Shown here: positions 8,505 to 17,900 of the stretch, piece by piece
Layout of the letters: every line of letters begins with the position of its first letter
How positions within the stretch are numbered: the stretch's first letter is position 1
NCBI GenBank assembly: GCA_016297695.1
Contig: JAEDGC010000006.1
Coordinates: 1 to 64,000 of the forward strand
DNA: 64,000 bases
Reading direction: 5' to 3'
Origin: Bacilli bacterium
GTDB taxonomy: Bacteria; Bacillota_I; Bacilli_A; RF39; UBA660
Notes under the pieces: generated by a model
The model's input: the letters and a program-made list of their open reading frames with translations, nothing else
Told to the model about the DNA's origin: nothing
Databases searched by the model: none
Position numbers and translations under genes: made by a program

Positions 8505-8720
8505 ATGAAAAATAACAAAGGACAAGCTTTAGTTGAATATGTATTAATTGTGGCAATAATAAGCGTAATAACTATTGCTATTGTTAATTATTTTGGAGGT
8601 TATTTAAAAGATTCAATTACAAAAACATCATGCTCAATGGTAGATAAAGAATATGTTGAAGGTGATAAACCTGGAGATGCCTATTGTAAAGATAAAGAAT
8701 TAGAAGATGATCAAAGTTAG
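8505..8720 (+). CDS. flp: Flp-family type IVb pilin
   Basis: A 71-residue prepilin-like protein. The leader MKNNKGQALVEYVLIVAIIS has the Flp pattern: short basic leader, G before the cleavage site, E at position 5 after it, and a hydrophobic helix. Two cysteines occur in the mature tail. It is the first gene of a Tad locus and probably the major pilin. A prepilin peptidase is needed; the only one visible in this window is at 37952. Confidence 0.85.
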   Translation: MKNNKGQALVEYVLIVAIISVITIAIVNYFGGYLKDSITKTSCSMVDKEYVEGDKPGDAYCKDKELEDDQS

Positions 8721-8730
8721 GGATGGTAAA

Positions 8731-9075
8731 ATGAATAAAAAGGGGCAGGCATTAGTTGAATTTATCATCATTCTTCCAGTTTTTATATTTATGTTACTTG
8801 CTATGATAGACATAGGTAAAATATTATACTTTAATAATAAAATTGAAAGTAAAATGGATGATGTAATAACAATGTATGAAAATAAATATCAATATGAAGT
8901 AATAAAAAAAAGTATTTCAAAAGATTTACAAACTACTACGTTTAAAATGAATGAAAATGAAAAATATATTGAATTTATTTTAGAAAAAAAAGTTGATATT
9001 ATTACGCCTGGATTAAATTTGATTTTTGATAATCCTTATAAAATAAATGTTAAAAGAGTGATATATAATGATTAA
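8731..9075 (+). CDS. tadE: TadE-like pseudopilin
   Basis: About 114 residues. The leader MNKKGQALVEFIIILPVFIF has the class III signal peptide pattern, and the GQALVEF-x-LP form with a following acidic residue (IDIGK) is typical of TadE/TadG-like proteins. ATG 8731 is chosen over the in-frame ATG 8707 because AGGGATGG sits just before it and the leader then starts correctly. It overlaps the next gene by eight bases. Confidence 0.8.
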   Translation: MNKKGQALVEFIIILPVFIFMLLAMIDIGKILYFNNKIESKMDDVITMYENKYQYEVIKKSISKDLQTTTFKMNENEKYIEFILEKKVDIITPGLNLIFDNPYKINVKRVIYND

Positions 9076-9457
9076 ATTAAATAACAAAGGTCAAACGCTA
9101 ATAATGTTTGTATTACTTATTCCATTAATTTTACTGATAATGGCATTAGTAATTGATACATCATTTGTTTATAAAGAAAAAATTAAATTTCAAAGTATAA
9201 CAAAAACAATATTGAGAAATACATATGATAAAAGATATGAATCAAATTTTGAAGAATATGTAGGTAATTTATATCAAAAGAATAAAATAAATACTGATAA
9301 TTTAAAAATAAAAGTTAATGAAAATGATATTATTGTAAAAAATGATTATAAAATAAATAGTATTTTTGGTAGAATTATTGGAATAAAGAATTATAAAATA
9401 AAGCTATCATTTAAAGTGTATAAAGAAAATAATAATATAAAATTAATAAAAGAATAG
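9068..9457 (+). CDS. TadE/TadG-like pseudopilin
   Basis: A 129-residue protein with another class III-like leader (NNKGQTLIMFVLLIPLILLIMALVID is summarised by KGQTLIMFVLLIPLI), then a soluble, lysine-rich domain. It lacks the usual E5 after the cleavage site (Met/Phe there), which resembles the TadG style more than Flp. Its position after tadE and before the CpaE-like ATPase places it as a minor pilus subunit. Confidence 0.7.
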   Translation: MIKLNNKGQTLIMFVLLIPLILLIMALVIDTSFVYKEKIKFQSITKTILRNTYDKRYESNFEEYVGNLYQKNKINTDNLKIKVNENDIIVKNDYKINSIFGRIIGIKNYKIKLSFKVYKENNNIKLIKE

Positions 9458-9467
9458 AGGGATTGTA

Positions 9468-10241
9468 ATGAATAACAAAAAGGGTAAATCATTATGTTTG
9501 TTTTCAGCAAAAGGTGGCGTAGGAAAAACGATAACTACTATAAACCTTGCTGGTATTTTTAAAATAGTTGAAAAAAAAGTATTAATAATTGATTTAAACT
9601 TATCTAGTGGTGGAATTAGTATTGCCTTAAATAGACCAGCTGAAAAATCTATTTATAATTTAGTTGATGATTATGAAAATAATAGACATTTTGATTTTAA
9701 AAACTATGTAACTCATTACGATGAAGATATTGATATATTAGCATCACCAAAGGATCCAAGACAAGCAGCTAAAATAGATAGTAAATATATTGATTTAATT
9801 ATAGATAAAGCTTGTTTTAATTATGATGTGGTATTAATTGATATGAATCATACATTAAGTGAAATTAATATTGTAACTTTAGATAAAGTAGATAGCATTT
9901 TATTTTTAATGACTAATGATCCAATGGATTTAAAAAATATGAAATCTATAATTAGTGTGTTTAGAGACTTGGACTTATCAAATTATAAAGTGTTATTAAA
10001 TAATAGTGTTAATGCTTATAAAAATTATTTTTCATTATTTGATATGAAAAATGTTATGAAAGCAAATATTGATTATACATTATCATCTAATTTCTTTATC
10101 AAAAATATAGATGAATATATAATGAATGGTCAAATAATAACATTACAAAAAAGAATGCCTAGTTTATTCGCTAAAGAGTATGCAACATTCATGACGATTG
10201 CTGCAGATTTATTAAAAGAAAATGGTGATAATAATGAGTAA
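9468..10241 (+). CDS. tadZ: TadZ/CpaE-like ParA/MinD-family ATPase
   Basis: A 257-residue P-loop protein. The deviant Walker A KGGVGKTITTINLAG is at residues about 15-29, then VLIIDLNLSSGG, and the Walker B-like YDVVLIDMNH. CpaE/TadZ proteins position Tad pilus machinery at the cell pole or membrane. The receiver-like N-terminal domain found in many CpaE proteins is absent. Overlaps tadA by eight bases. Confidence 0.85.
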   Translation: MNNKKGKSLCLFSAKGGVGKTITTINLAGIFKIVEKKVLIIDLNLSSGGISIALNRPAEKSIYNLVDDYENNRHFDFKNYVTHYDEDIDILASPKDPRQAAKIDSKYIDLIIDKACFNYDVVLIDMNHTLSEINIVTLDKVDSILFLMTNDPMDLKNMKSIISVFRDLDLSNYKVLLNNSVNAYKNYFSLFDMKNVMKANIDYTLSSNFFIKNIDEYIMNGQIITLQKRMPSLFAKEYATFMTIAADLLKENGDNNE

Positions 10242-11592
10242 ACAAAGTTTATATGATGCTTTTAATATTACAAGAAAAGTTAATGATTTTTCAAATTTAA
10301 GTGATTATGATATATTTCCAGATAAAAAATTATTAGATACTTTAAGAACTAAAATAGTAGAAAACTTAATTGATAAAGAAATGCCAAAGGATAAAACAGT
10401 TAGTGAATTTATTAATGATGAAATAGATCAAACTATTTTTGGTTATGATTTAACTAATTTAGAAAGAAGTCATTTATATAATTTAATTGATAATGAGATT
10501 AATGGTTATGGTCCACTAACAGAATTATTAAAAGATAAAAATGTTACAGAAATAATGGTTAATAGTCCAGATGAAATATATATTGAAATAGATGGTCAAT
10601 TAATCAAAGATGAAGGAGTAAGTTTTATTAATGATGAACATATAATAAGAACTATTCAAAGGTTAATAGAACCACTTGGTAGAACAATCGATGTTGCAAA
10701 TCCAATGGTTGATTCAAGACTTGCCGATGGTTCAAGAATTAATGCTGTTATTCCTCCGTTATCAACAAAAGGACCAGTAATTACTATTAGAAAATTTAAA
10801 GAATCAATGGCAACAATTGATGATTTAATAAGAATTGGTACTTTAACACCTTATATGGCAAGATTTTTAGAAGCTTCAGTGAAAGGTAAATTAAATATTA
10901 TTGTTTGTGGTGGTACTGGTAGTGGTAAAACAACTCTTTTAAATATATTGAGTAGCTTTATAAGCCATGATGAACGTATAATTACAATTGAAGATGCTGC
11001 TGAATTAAAATTAAAACAAAAACATGTTATTTCTCTTGAAACAAGAACAACAAATTACGAGAGTAATGATGAAATAACAATAAGAGATTTAGTTATTAAT
11101 TCACTTCGTATGAGACCAGATAGAATAATAGTCGGAGAAGTTCGTGGTAAAGAAGCATTTGATATGCTTCAAGCAATGAATACTGGTCATGATGGATCAC
11201 TTACAACTTTACATGCTAATGGTTGTGAAGATGCTTTAAATAGACTTGAAACAATGATTTTAATGGCTGGATTAGAAATACCAGTAAAAGCAATTAGAGA
11301 ATATATTTATAGTGCTATTGATTTAGTAGTTAATATAGATAGAATGAGTGATGGTAAACGTAAAATAACATCAATAAGTGAAATTTCTGGATTTAAAGAT
11401 GGAATGTTAGAATTAAATAAAATATTTGAATTTAAACAATATGGATTAACAGATAATAATGAAGTTGATGGAGAATATATATTGTATGAAAGAATACCAA
11501 AAGTATATAAAAAAATAACTAGTCATGGTATTACTGATGTAGATGATATATTTGAACCATTTAAAAAAGATAAAAAAACTAAAAAAGAATAA
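10234..11592 (+). CDS. tadA: TadA/CpaF pilus-assembly ATPase
   Basis: About 452 residues, the hexameric secretion ATPase of the Tad system. An N-terminal helical domain precedes NGYGPLTELLKDKNVTEIMVN. Walker A is GGTGSGKTTLL, the Asp box is ITIEDAAELKL, the His box is TGHDGSLTTLHANG, and the arginine region is SLRMRPDRIIVGEVRG. It powers pilus polymerisation. ATG 10234 has GGTGAT just upstream and is preferred to ATG 10222. Confidence 0.94.
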   Translation: MSKQSLYDAFNITRKVNDFSNLSDYDIFPDKKLLDTLRTKIVENLIDKEMPKDKTVSEFINDEIDQTIFGYDLTNLERSHLYNLIDNEINGYGPLTELLKDKNVTEIMVNSPDEIYIEIDGQLIKDEGVSFINDEHIIRTIQRLIEPLGRTIDVANPMVDSRLADGSRINAVIPPLSTKGPVITIRKFKESMATIDDLIRIGTLTPYMARFLEASVKGKLNIIVCGGTGSGKTTLLNILSSFISHDERIITIEDAAELKLKQKHVISLETRTTNYESNDEITIRDLVINSLRMRPDRIIVGEVRGKEAFDMLQAMNTGHDGSLTTLHANGCEDALNRLETMILMAGLEIPVKAIREYIYSAIDLVVNIDRMSDGKRKITSISEISGFKDGMLELNKIFEFKQYGLTDNNEVDGEYILYERIPKVYKKITSHGITDVDDIFEPFKKDKKTKKE

Positions 11593-11610
11593 AAAGAAAG
11601 GATGATAAGA

Positions 11611-12618
11611 ATGATTAATGAAGCATTTAAAATAATTATAATTCAATTTTTAATAATAACTCTCTTATTATTAATATTTGTCATTATTTTAAAAAATTTA
11701 AAATCATATGAGTATGAAAAGAAATTTTCAGAATTCTCATTGATGTCTGATAAAGATGCTGAAATTTCATTCTTTGATCGTTTATATATAGGATTTTGGA
11801 CATTAGTACATAATTTAAGTAAAATCCTTAAAGTTAGTAAAGTTATTGAAAAACATAGTAAAAAATATGAAAGAGATATTACTTTAAATATTCGTAATAT
11901 AAAAGAACCAATTGATTTAATATCTATCAAAATTTTATTTGGATTATTTTTAACTGTTATTTATGTGATTTCTACATTTTTACAATATTTAAAATTTGAT
12001 TTTATGAAATCTTTAATTATCTTTATAATTGGATATTTACTTCCTAATATTGTTATTACTTACTATCGTCAAAAAAGAAAAGAAAAGGTTGAAGAGGATT
12101 TATTAAAAGCTATTATTATAATGAATAATTCATTTAAATCTGGTAGAAATATTATGCAAGCAATTGAAACAGTTAAAAATGAACTAGAAGGACCAATTGC
12201 TTTAGAATTTCAAAAAATATCATTAGATATTTCATATGGGTTAAGTTTAGATACAGTATTTAATAGATTTTATAATCGAGTTAAAATAGAAGATGCTAAA
12301 TATATTGCATCATCTCTTACTTTATTAAATAAAACTGGTGGAAATATAGTAAAAGTGTTTTCAATGATAGAAAAATCTTTCTTTGATAAGAAAAAATTAA
12401 AAAATGAACTAGATAGTTTAACATCATCTTCTAGATTTGTCTTTAAAATGTTAGTAATTATGCCAGTAATTTTCGTATTGGTAATTAGTATATTAAATCC
12501 TGATTATTTTAAACCTTTAATATCATCAACTCTAGGAATATTTATTTTATTATTTATTATTTCTTTATATGTTTTATATGTAATAGTTATTAGAAAGGTA
12601 TTAAAGGTGAAGATGTAA
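11611..12618 (+). CDS. tadB: TadB-like inner-membrane platform protein (T2SSF domain)
   Basis: About 335 residues with an N-terminal transmembrane segment, a pair of helices around residues 110-155, a cytoplasmic T2SSF domain (MNNSFKSGRNIMQAIETV, then LNKTGGNIVKVFSMIEKS) and C-terminal membrane helices. It forms the platform with TadC, on which the TadA ATPase acts. ATG 11611 gives proper spacing from the AAAGGAT site; ATG 11602 would be directly on it. Confidence 0.88.
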   Translation: MINEAFKIIIIQFLIITLLLLIFVIILKNLKSYEYEKKFSEFSLMSDKDAEISFFDRLYIGFWTLVHNLSKILKVSKVIEKHSKKYERDITLNIRNIKEPIDLISIKILFGLFLTVIYVISTFLQYLKFDFMKSLIIFIIGYLLPNIVITYYRQKRKEKVEEDLLKAIIIMNNSFKSGRNIMQAIETVKNELEGPIALEFQKISLDISYGLSLDTVFNRFYNRVKIEDAKYIASSLTLLNKTGGNIVKVFSMIEKSFFDKKKLKNELDSLTSSSRFVFKMLVIMPVIFVLVISILNPDYFKPLISSTLGIFILLFIISLYVLYVIVIRKVLKVKM

Positions 12619-13319
12619 TGAAAAAAATTTCAATAATCGATAAAATATATTCTAAAAAAACTATTTCAAAAATAAAAAGTAAAATTGAACTTCTAGGTGA
12701 TGATTGTAAATATAACGAAAAAGAATTTTTAAATATAAGACTTTTGGGAACAATATTAATATTTATTTCTTTTATCTTATTTTCAAAAAATGGTTATATA
12801 TATGCACCGTTATTTTCAATTGTATATTATTTTTTAATAAATTATATACTACTTGATTATCCAATTAAAAAAAGAGGATTAGAACTTGAACATGAAGCTA
12901 TATTTTTCTTTGAAATTTTAGAATTGACTTTGGAAAGTGGTAAAACATTAACTCAAGCATTAGAAACTACAGCTAAGAATATTGATAGTAATATTTCAAA
13001 AGAATTTTTAAAAACATTAAATGAAGTAAAAATGGGAAAAAGCTTGGTAGAAAGTTTAAAAAATATGAAGTATAGAATACCATCAGAATCTATTAATAAT
13101 ACAATCTTGAATGTTACTGAATCTTCAATTTTTGGTAGTAATATAATTGATTCTTTAAATAACCAATTAGAATATTTAAAAAATAAACAATTAATGGAAG
13201 TAAAAGGTAAGATTGCTAAACTTCCAATTAAAATAAGTGTAATTTCTGTTGTATTTTTTATACCTATTTTATTACTTATTATTTTATCGCCAGTTATTTT
13301 AGAATTTTTATTAGGATAA
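12618..13319 (+). CDS. tadC: TadC-like inner-membrane platform protein (T2SSF domain)
   Basis: A 233-residue protein with two early membrane helices, the T2SSF cytoplasmic region (FFEILELTLESGKTLTQALE) and a final membrane helix. It partners TadB. Its ATG overlaps the tadB TAA by one base. The operon stops here at a terminator; no secretin (RcpA/CpaC) or outer-membrane component follows, as expected for a single-membrane cell. Confidence 0.85.
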   Translation: MKKISIIDKIYSKKTISKIKSKIELLGDDCKYNEKEFLNIRLLGTILIFISFILFSKNGYIYAPLFSIVYYFLINYILLDYPIKKRGLELEHEAIFFFEILELTLESGKTLTQALETTAKNIDSNISKEFLKTLNEVKMGKSLVESLKNMKYRIPSESINNTILNVTESSIFGSNIIDSLNNQLEYLKNKQLMEVKGKIAKLPIKISVISVVFFIPILLLIILSPVILEFLLG

Positions 13320-13320
13320 G

Positions 13321-13345
13321 GATAACAAAATTGTTATCTTTTTTT
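13321..13345 (+). terminator. Terminator of the Tad operon
   Basis: GATAACA-AAAT-TGTTATC followed by seven T. Confidence 0.8.
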
Positions 13346-13371
13346 AATTTTTTTCTATAAAAAAAGAAAGA

Positions 13372-13540
13372 ATTATTACAATGTTGGTAAAATGCTTAGT
13401 GAAGCAGGAAAAAATTAACTTTAGAATTTGGAAAAAAATATATTGTCAGATACTTATTTGATATGAAAAAATTTTATTTATTTTTCAAAAAGTGCCCAAA
13501 TAGGGCACCAATTACCTTGGAGTCATTATAGATTATTAAT
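13372..13540 (+). pseudogene. Decayed remnant of a DUF1016/YhcG-like gene
   Basis: Short pieces in shifting frames match the better preserved copy at 22405: TATTACAATGTTGGTAAA, AAAATTAACTTTAGAATTTG versus the equivalent in the other copy, and CCTTGGAGTCATTATA encoding the family motif LSWSHY. Most of the gene is missing. It fills the 364-base gap between the Tad operon and the next gene together with two hairpins. Confidence 0.65.
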
Positions 13541-13565
13541 TCTACATAATAACTATATTATAAAT

Positions 13566-13590
13566 GTTGCGACACTGTCGCAACTTTTTT
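13566..13590 (+). terminator. Strong hairpin with T tract
   Basis: GTTGCGAC-ACT-GTCGCAAC, a perfect 8-bp stem, followed by six T. Insulates the following gene. Confidence 0.8.
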
Positions 13591-13683
13591 AATAAAATTA
13601 TCAAAATTTTTCTTGACGAGAGCCTCTTGGAGGGAGGGGGGTATACTGGTAATATAGAATAAACTAGTAGGGAGTGAGTCGAT

Positions 13684-14685
13684 TTGAAAAAAATAATTAA
13701 AATAGTAAAAAATAATATGATTGGATTTACCGTAGGAGTTGTAATAGCAATAGCAATAAGTACATATGCAGCAACACAACTAGCAAGTAGTAGTGTATAT
13801 TATGATAATACAACAAGTGGAGGATCATCTAATACAGTATCTGGAGCAATAGATGAATTATATGATATGGCAACAACACATTGTCCAGATGGGTATATTT
13901 GTAAGAAACCAATATGTAAAAGAGCAACAACGTTACACACAGAGATATGTAGCCAAACAAGTACATCATCTTATTGTCGTGCAGATGGATACACATCAGG
14001 TGATACTATAACTTATGGTAATTTAGGTGAAAGTGGAACACTAGCAAGTGGGGATGCGTTTGATTGTGATGTCAATGGGGATGGAACATATGATGCAGAA
14101 ACTGAAAGGTTTTATTATGTATCAGATATGACAAATGGAATCACTTCAGATTCGGATACAGCTGTATTAATATATTATAATAATGTAAGTGGTGGAGAAG
14201 CAAATAATACAACGTCATATGCGTATAATACTAATTATAGTAGTACAGAATATTATGGACCACAAACAGCAGTAACACAACTTCCAACAACAAGTCAGTG
14301 GAGTAATGTAAGCCTAAAATATAAAACAAGAGATATAACTGATGAATTAGGAACAATAAGAGTAACAGGATTTAGCTATGATGGATATTCTGCAAGACTA
14401 CTTACTACTCAAGAAATAGAACAAGGATGTAAAATTACAGTTGGAAATAGGACAAAAGGTGAATTAAGTAGTAAATGTAAATATTTAATGGAAAACACAA
14501 AATATTCAAATTCATCATTAAAAACATATGGCTCATGGTTAGAAACGCCTACTTCGTCTGATTCTCGCAGCGCGTGGAATGTGTTTGGTAGCATTCGCGG
14601 CGTGAACGACAGCATTGTCGGCACTTCTAGTCTCGACGGGGTTCGTCCTGCAATAGAGGTTCTGAAATCTGATATCTCATACTAA
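13684..14685 (+). CDS. Membrane-anchored surface protein with a candidate DGR-diversified C terminus
   Basis: A 333-residue protein starting at TTG with GGGAGTGAG upstream. One N-terminal membrane segment (IGFTVGVVIAIAISTYAATQL) is followed by a short linker with VSGAIDELYDMA. A Cys-containing display domain of about 260 residues follows (ICKRATTLHTE, AFDCDVNGDGTYDAETERFY, ARLLT, LSSKCKYLMENT, WLETP, GVRPAIEV). This domain is clearly homologous to the C-terminal part of the 38848 protein, but the N-terminal part is unrelated. The final W...GVRPAIE stretch is GC-rich and resembles a DGR variable repeat in a C-type-lectin-like fold. Function: probably ligand binding at the cell surface (inference). 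Confidence 0.75.
   Translation: MKKIIKIVKNNMIGFTVGVVIAIAISTYAATQLASSSVYYDNTTSGGSSNTVSGAIDELYDMATTHCPDGYICKKPICKRATTLHTEICSQTSTSSYCRADGYTSGDTITYGNLGESGTLASGDAFDCDVNGDGTYDAETERFYYVSDMTNGITSDSDTAVLIYYNNVSGGEANNTTSYAYNTNYSSTEYYGPQTAVTQLPTTSQWSNVSLKYKTRDITDELGTIRVTGFSYDGYSARLLTTQEIEQGCKITVGNRTKGELSSKCKYLMENTKYSNSSLKTYGSWLETPTSSDSRSAWNVFGSIRGVNDSIVGTSSLDGVRPAIEVLKSDISY
14535..14655 (+). repeat. Candidate DGR variable repeat (no local template)
   Basis: From TGGTTAGAAACGCCT to GGGGTTCGTCCTGCAAT the codons are mostly NNC/NNT/NNG (CGC, AGC, GGC, GAC, GTC, CTC), far more GC-rich than the rest of the gene. The same boundary words flank the corresponding part of the 38848 gene (TGGTTAGAGACGCCT and GGGGTTCGTCCTGCAAT), and GCGTGGAATGTG corresponds to GCGTGGCGTGTG there, an AAT-to-CGT change. 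Confidence 0.6.
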
Positions 14686-14845
14686 GATAACAGTATAGAT
14701 AAAAACGAAGATAATAAAAAATAGTATAAAAGATATAAAAGAGGTAAAGACGAAGTTTCTATCGAATTAAGTTTTTGCAAAGCAAATATCAAAGAGACAG
14801 ACACTTCGTAAATAATATGTCAAATATATTTTTACTAAAAATAAA

Positions 14846-14874
14846 TTGACTAGAGTTTTTATATAAGATATAAT
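14846..14874 (+). promoter_or_regulatory. Promoter of the giant repeat protein
   Basis: TTGACT, 17-nt spacer, TATAAT, 31 bases before the start codon. Confidence 0.7.
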
Positions 14875-14904
14875 TTAAATAGAAAAATATAGACGGTGGT
14901 AAAT

Positions 14905-17900
14905 GTGAAGAAGAAGATAATTATTTCAATTGTGAGTTGTATTTTTTTGATTATTATAGCTTTAGGGGTAAGCTATAGTTTTTATAGTGGTAAAGTAAAT
15001 TTTATTAATCAAACTGGAACTTTAATTCAATCTGCTAAATATGAATTAATATATACAGGTATTGAAGAAATAGATGCTACAGATATGATGCCAGGAGATA
15101 GTTTTACAAAAACATTTAGCGTAGAAAATACTTACAAAGATACTTTAAATTACAATGTCTATATTGAAAATGTCTTTAGTGAATTTAATGATGATTTAGT
15201 ATATACTATTTTAGATGAAGAAAATAATGTTATAGTAGAGGAAACGCCACTACCTAAAACAACTAATGGAAAAGCATATTTGATGAAGAATGAACCAATA
15301 AATTCAAAAACTAAATTAAATTATAAATTAAAAGTTGAATATAAATATTATTCTAATATTGATCAAAGTGAAAATAATGGTGCAAGATTTTCTGGTACAG
15401 TTGGAGTTGATTTAGAAAACTTATCTCATAAAATCGTCTTTAATGCAACAGGAGGTACTGCAAATTTTGCTGAATCTAGTGTTGTAGAAGGAGAAGCGTA
15501 TGGGGTTTTACCAACTACATCAAGAGTAGGTTATTCATTCTTAGGATGGTATACTGCTGAAGTAGATGGTGAAAAAATTACAGAAAATACTATTTTTGAT
15601 TTAACTGGTGATCAAACAATATTTGCTCATTGGAGTGCTAATACTTACACTATTTCTTTTAATGCTAATGGTGGAACATCTGAAATAAATTCTAAAGACA
15701 TAACATATGATTCTGTTTATGGCGAGTTACCAACTCCAAGTTTAACAGGATATACATTTAAAGGATGGTATTTAGATTCATCATATAGTAATTTAATAAC
15801 TAAAGATTCTATAGTAAAAATAACTTCTAATTCTATGTTATATGCTAAATGGGGTGCAAATAGTTATACAATTACTTTAAATGCTGATGGTGGTGAAGTT
15901 ACTCCAGATAGTATAGAAGTTGAATTTGCAAATACTTATAATGATTTACCAACTCCAATAAAAGAAGGTTATTCTTTTGTAGGATGGTATGATGAAGATC
16001 AAAATTTAATAAATAATAATTCTATAGTAGATAAAGCAAGAACACAAACATTTACAGCACATTGGAGTGCAAATGATTATACAATAGCATTTAATCCAAA
16101 TGGAGGAAGTGTTAATCCATCATCAAAGAATGTTACTTATGATTCTAATTATGGAGAGTTACCTGTTCCAACAAAAACAGGGTATACATTTACAGGATGG
16201 TACACTGATGCTAGTGATGGTACTAAAGTAGAAGAAGATACAATTGTAAAAACAGTCCAAGATCAAACACTTTATGCCCATTGGAGTGTAAATGAATATA
16301 CAGTAACTTTTGATGCAACAGGAGGAAGTGTTAACCCATCATCAAAAGTTGTGACATATGATTCTACTTACAAAGAATTACCTGTTCCAACTTATGAAGG
16401 ATATGATTTTGTAGGATGGTATACAAAAGCAAGTGGTGGAACACAAGTAACTGAAGATACTGTAGTTTCAATAACTGAAAATCAAACAATATTTGCATTA
16501 TGGTCAGCAAGATTTGATACACCATATAAAGTATTGCATTGGCAACAAAATATTGGTGGTGATAAAGACCAACATAATAGCCAAAATTATACTTTAGTAG
16601 ATACACAAATATTAAGTGGTACAACAAATGAAAAAGTATCACCAGGGGTAAATGAATATGAAGGATTTACATCACCAAGTGTTGAACAATTAACTATTAA
16701 AAATGATGGTAGTGCAGTTCTAAATTACTATTATACAAGAAATGTATATAATGTAGTAGTTAATAAAACGGTTGGAGTAGATACTGCAACTGGTAGTGGC
16801 ACTTATGCATATGGTGCAGATGTAACAATTGGTTATACAATATTACCAGGATATTCATTTGTAGATATTACAGGAGATAAATCATCACAAAGTTTTAAAA
16901 TGCCAGCAAGTAATTTGGTTTTACAAATAAATGCTAAAGCAAATGATTATGATATTACATTTGATCCAAATGGTGGAGAAGTTGATATAACATCTAAAAC
17001 AGTAACATACAATAAAACTTATGGTGAACTACCTTCACCAACAAAAACAGGTTATACATTTGTTGGATGGTACACATCTGCAAGCGAAGGAGAAAAAATT
17101 ACAAGTACTACAACAGTAACAACTACTTCTAACCAAATATTATATGCCCATTGGAGTGCAAATGCCTATACAGTAACACTTGATGCCAATGGTGGAACAA
17201 CATCAACAACAACTTTAACTGTAACATATGATTCAACATATGGAATATTACCAGTTCCAACAAGAACAGGCTACACATTTGAAGGATGGTATACATCTGC
17301 AAGTGGAGGAACACCAGTTACAAGTAGTACAAAAGTAAGTATAACATCAGCTCAAACATTATATGCTCATTGGAGTGCAAATGAATATACAGTGACATTT
17401 AATGCTAACGGTGGAACAACTGATACAACTTCTAAAACTGTAACATATGATTCAATGTATGGTGATTTACCAACACCAACAAAAGAAGGATATACATTTG
17501 TTGGATGGCATACAAAAGCAAGTGGTGGAACACAATTTTTAGATTCAACAAAAGTAAGTATTACTTCTAATCAAACATTATATGCTCATTATTCACAAAA
17601 TACATATACAGTAAAATTTGATGCTAATACTGGAACAACTTCAGTTACCAGTAAAGATGTAGTTTATGATTCAACATATGGCACATTACCAGTTCCAACA
17701 AAAACAGGTTATACATTTAATGGATGGTTCACTGATAAAGAAACTGGAACAGAAATAACAAGTAGTACAATAGTTAAAATAACATCTACTCAAACATTAT
17801 ATGCTCACTGGCAAGTAAATACATATACTATTTCTTTTGATACAAATGGAGGAAATGAAATTTCTACAACAGTTACAGCAACTTATGGAAGTACTTATGG

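Noticed and set aside
13613..13647. Promoter TTGACG ... TATACT before the 13684 gene
   Set aside because: Spacing is about 23 bases, too long for a normal sigma-A promoter; another promoter must be used.
16364..16642. Minus-strand frames inside the giant repeat gene
   Set aside because: They recur with the repeats and are rich in L, H and Y, as expected for antisense of the repeated coding sequence.
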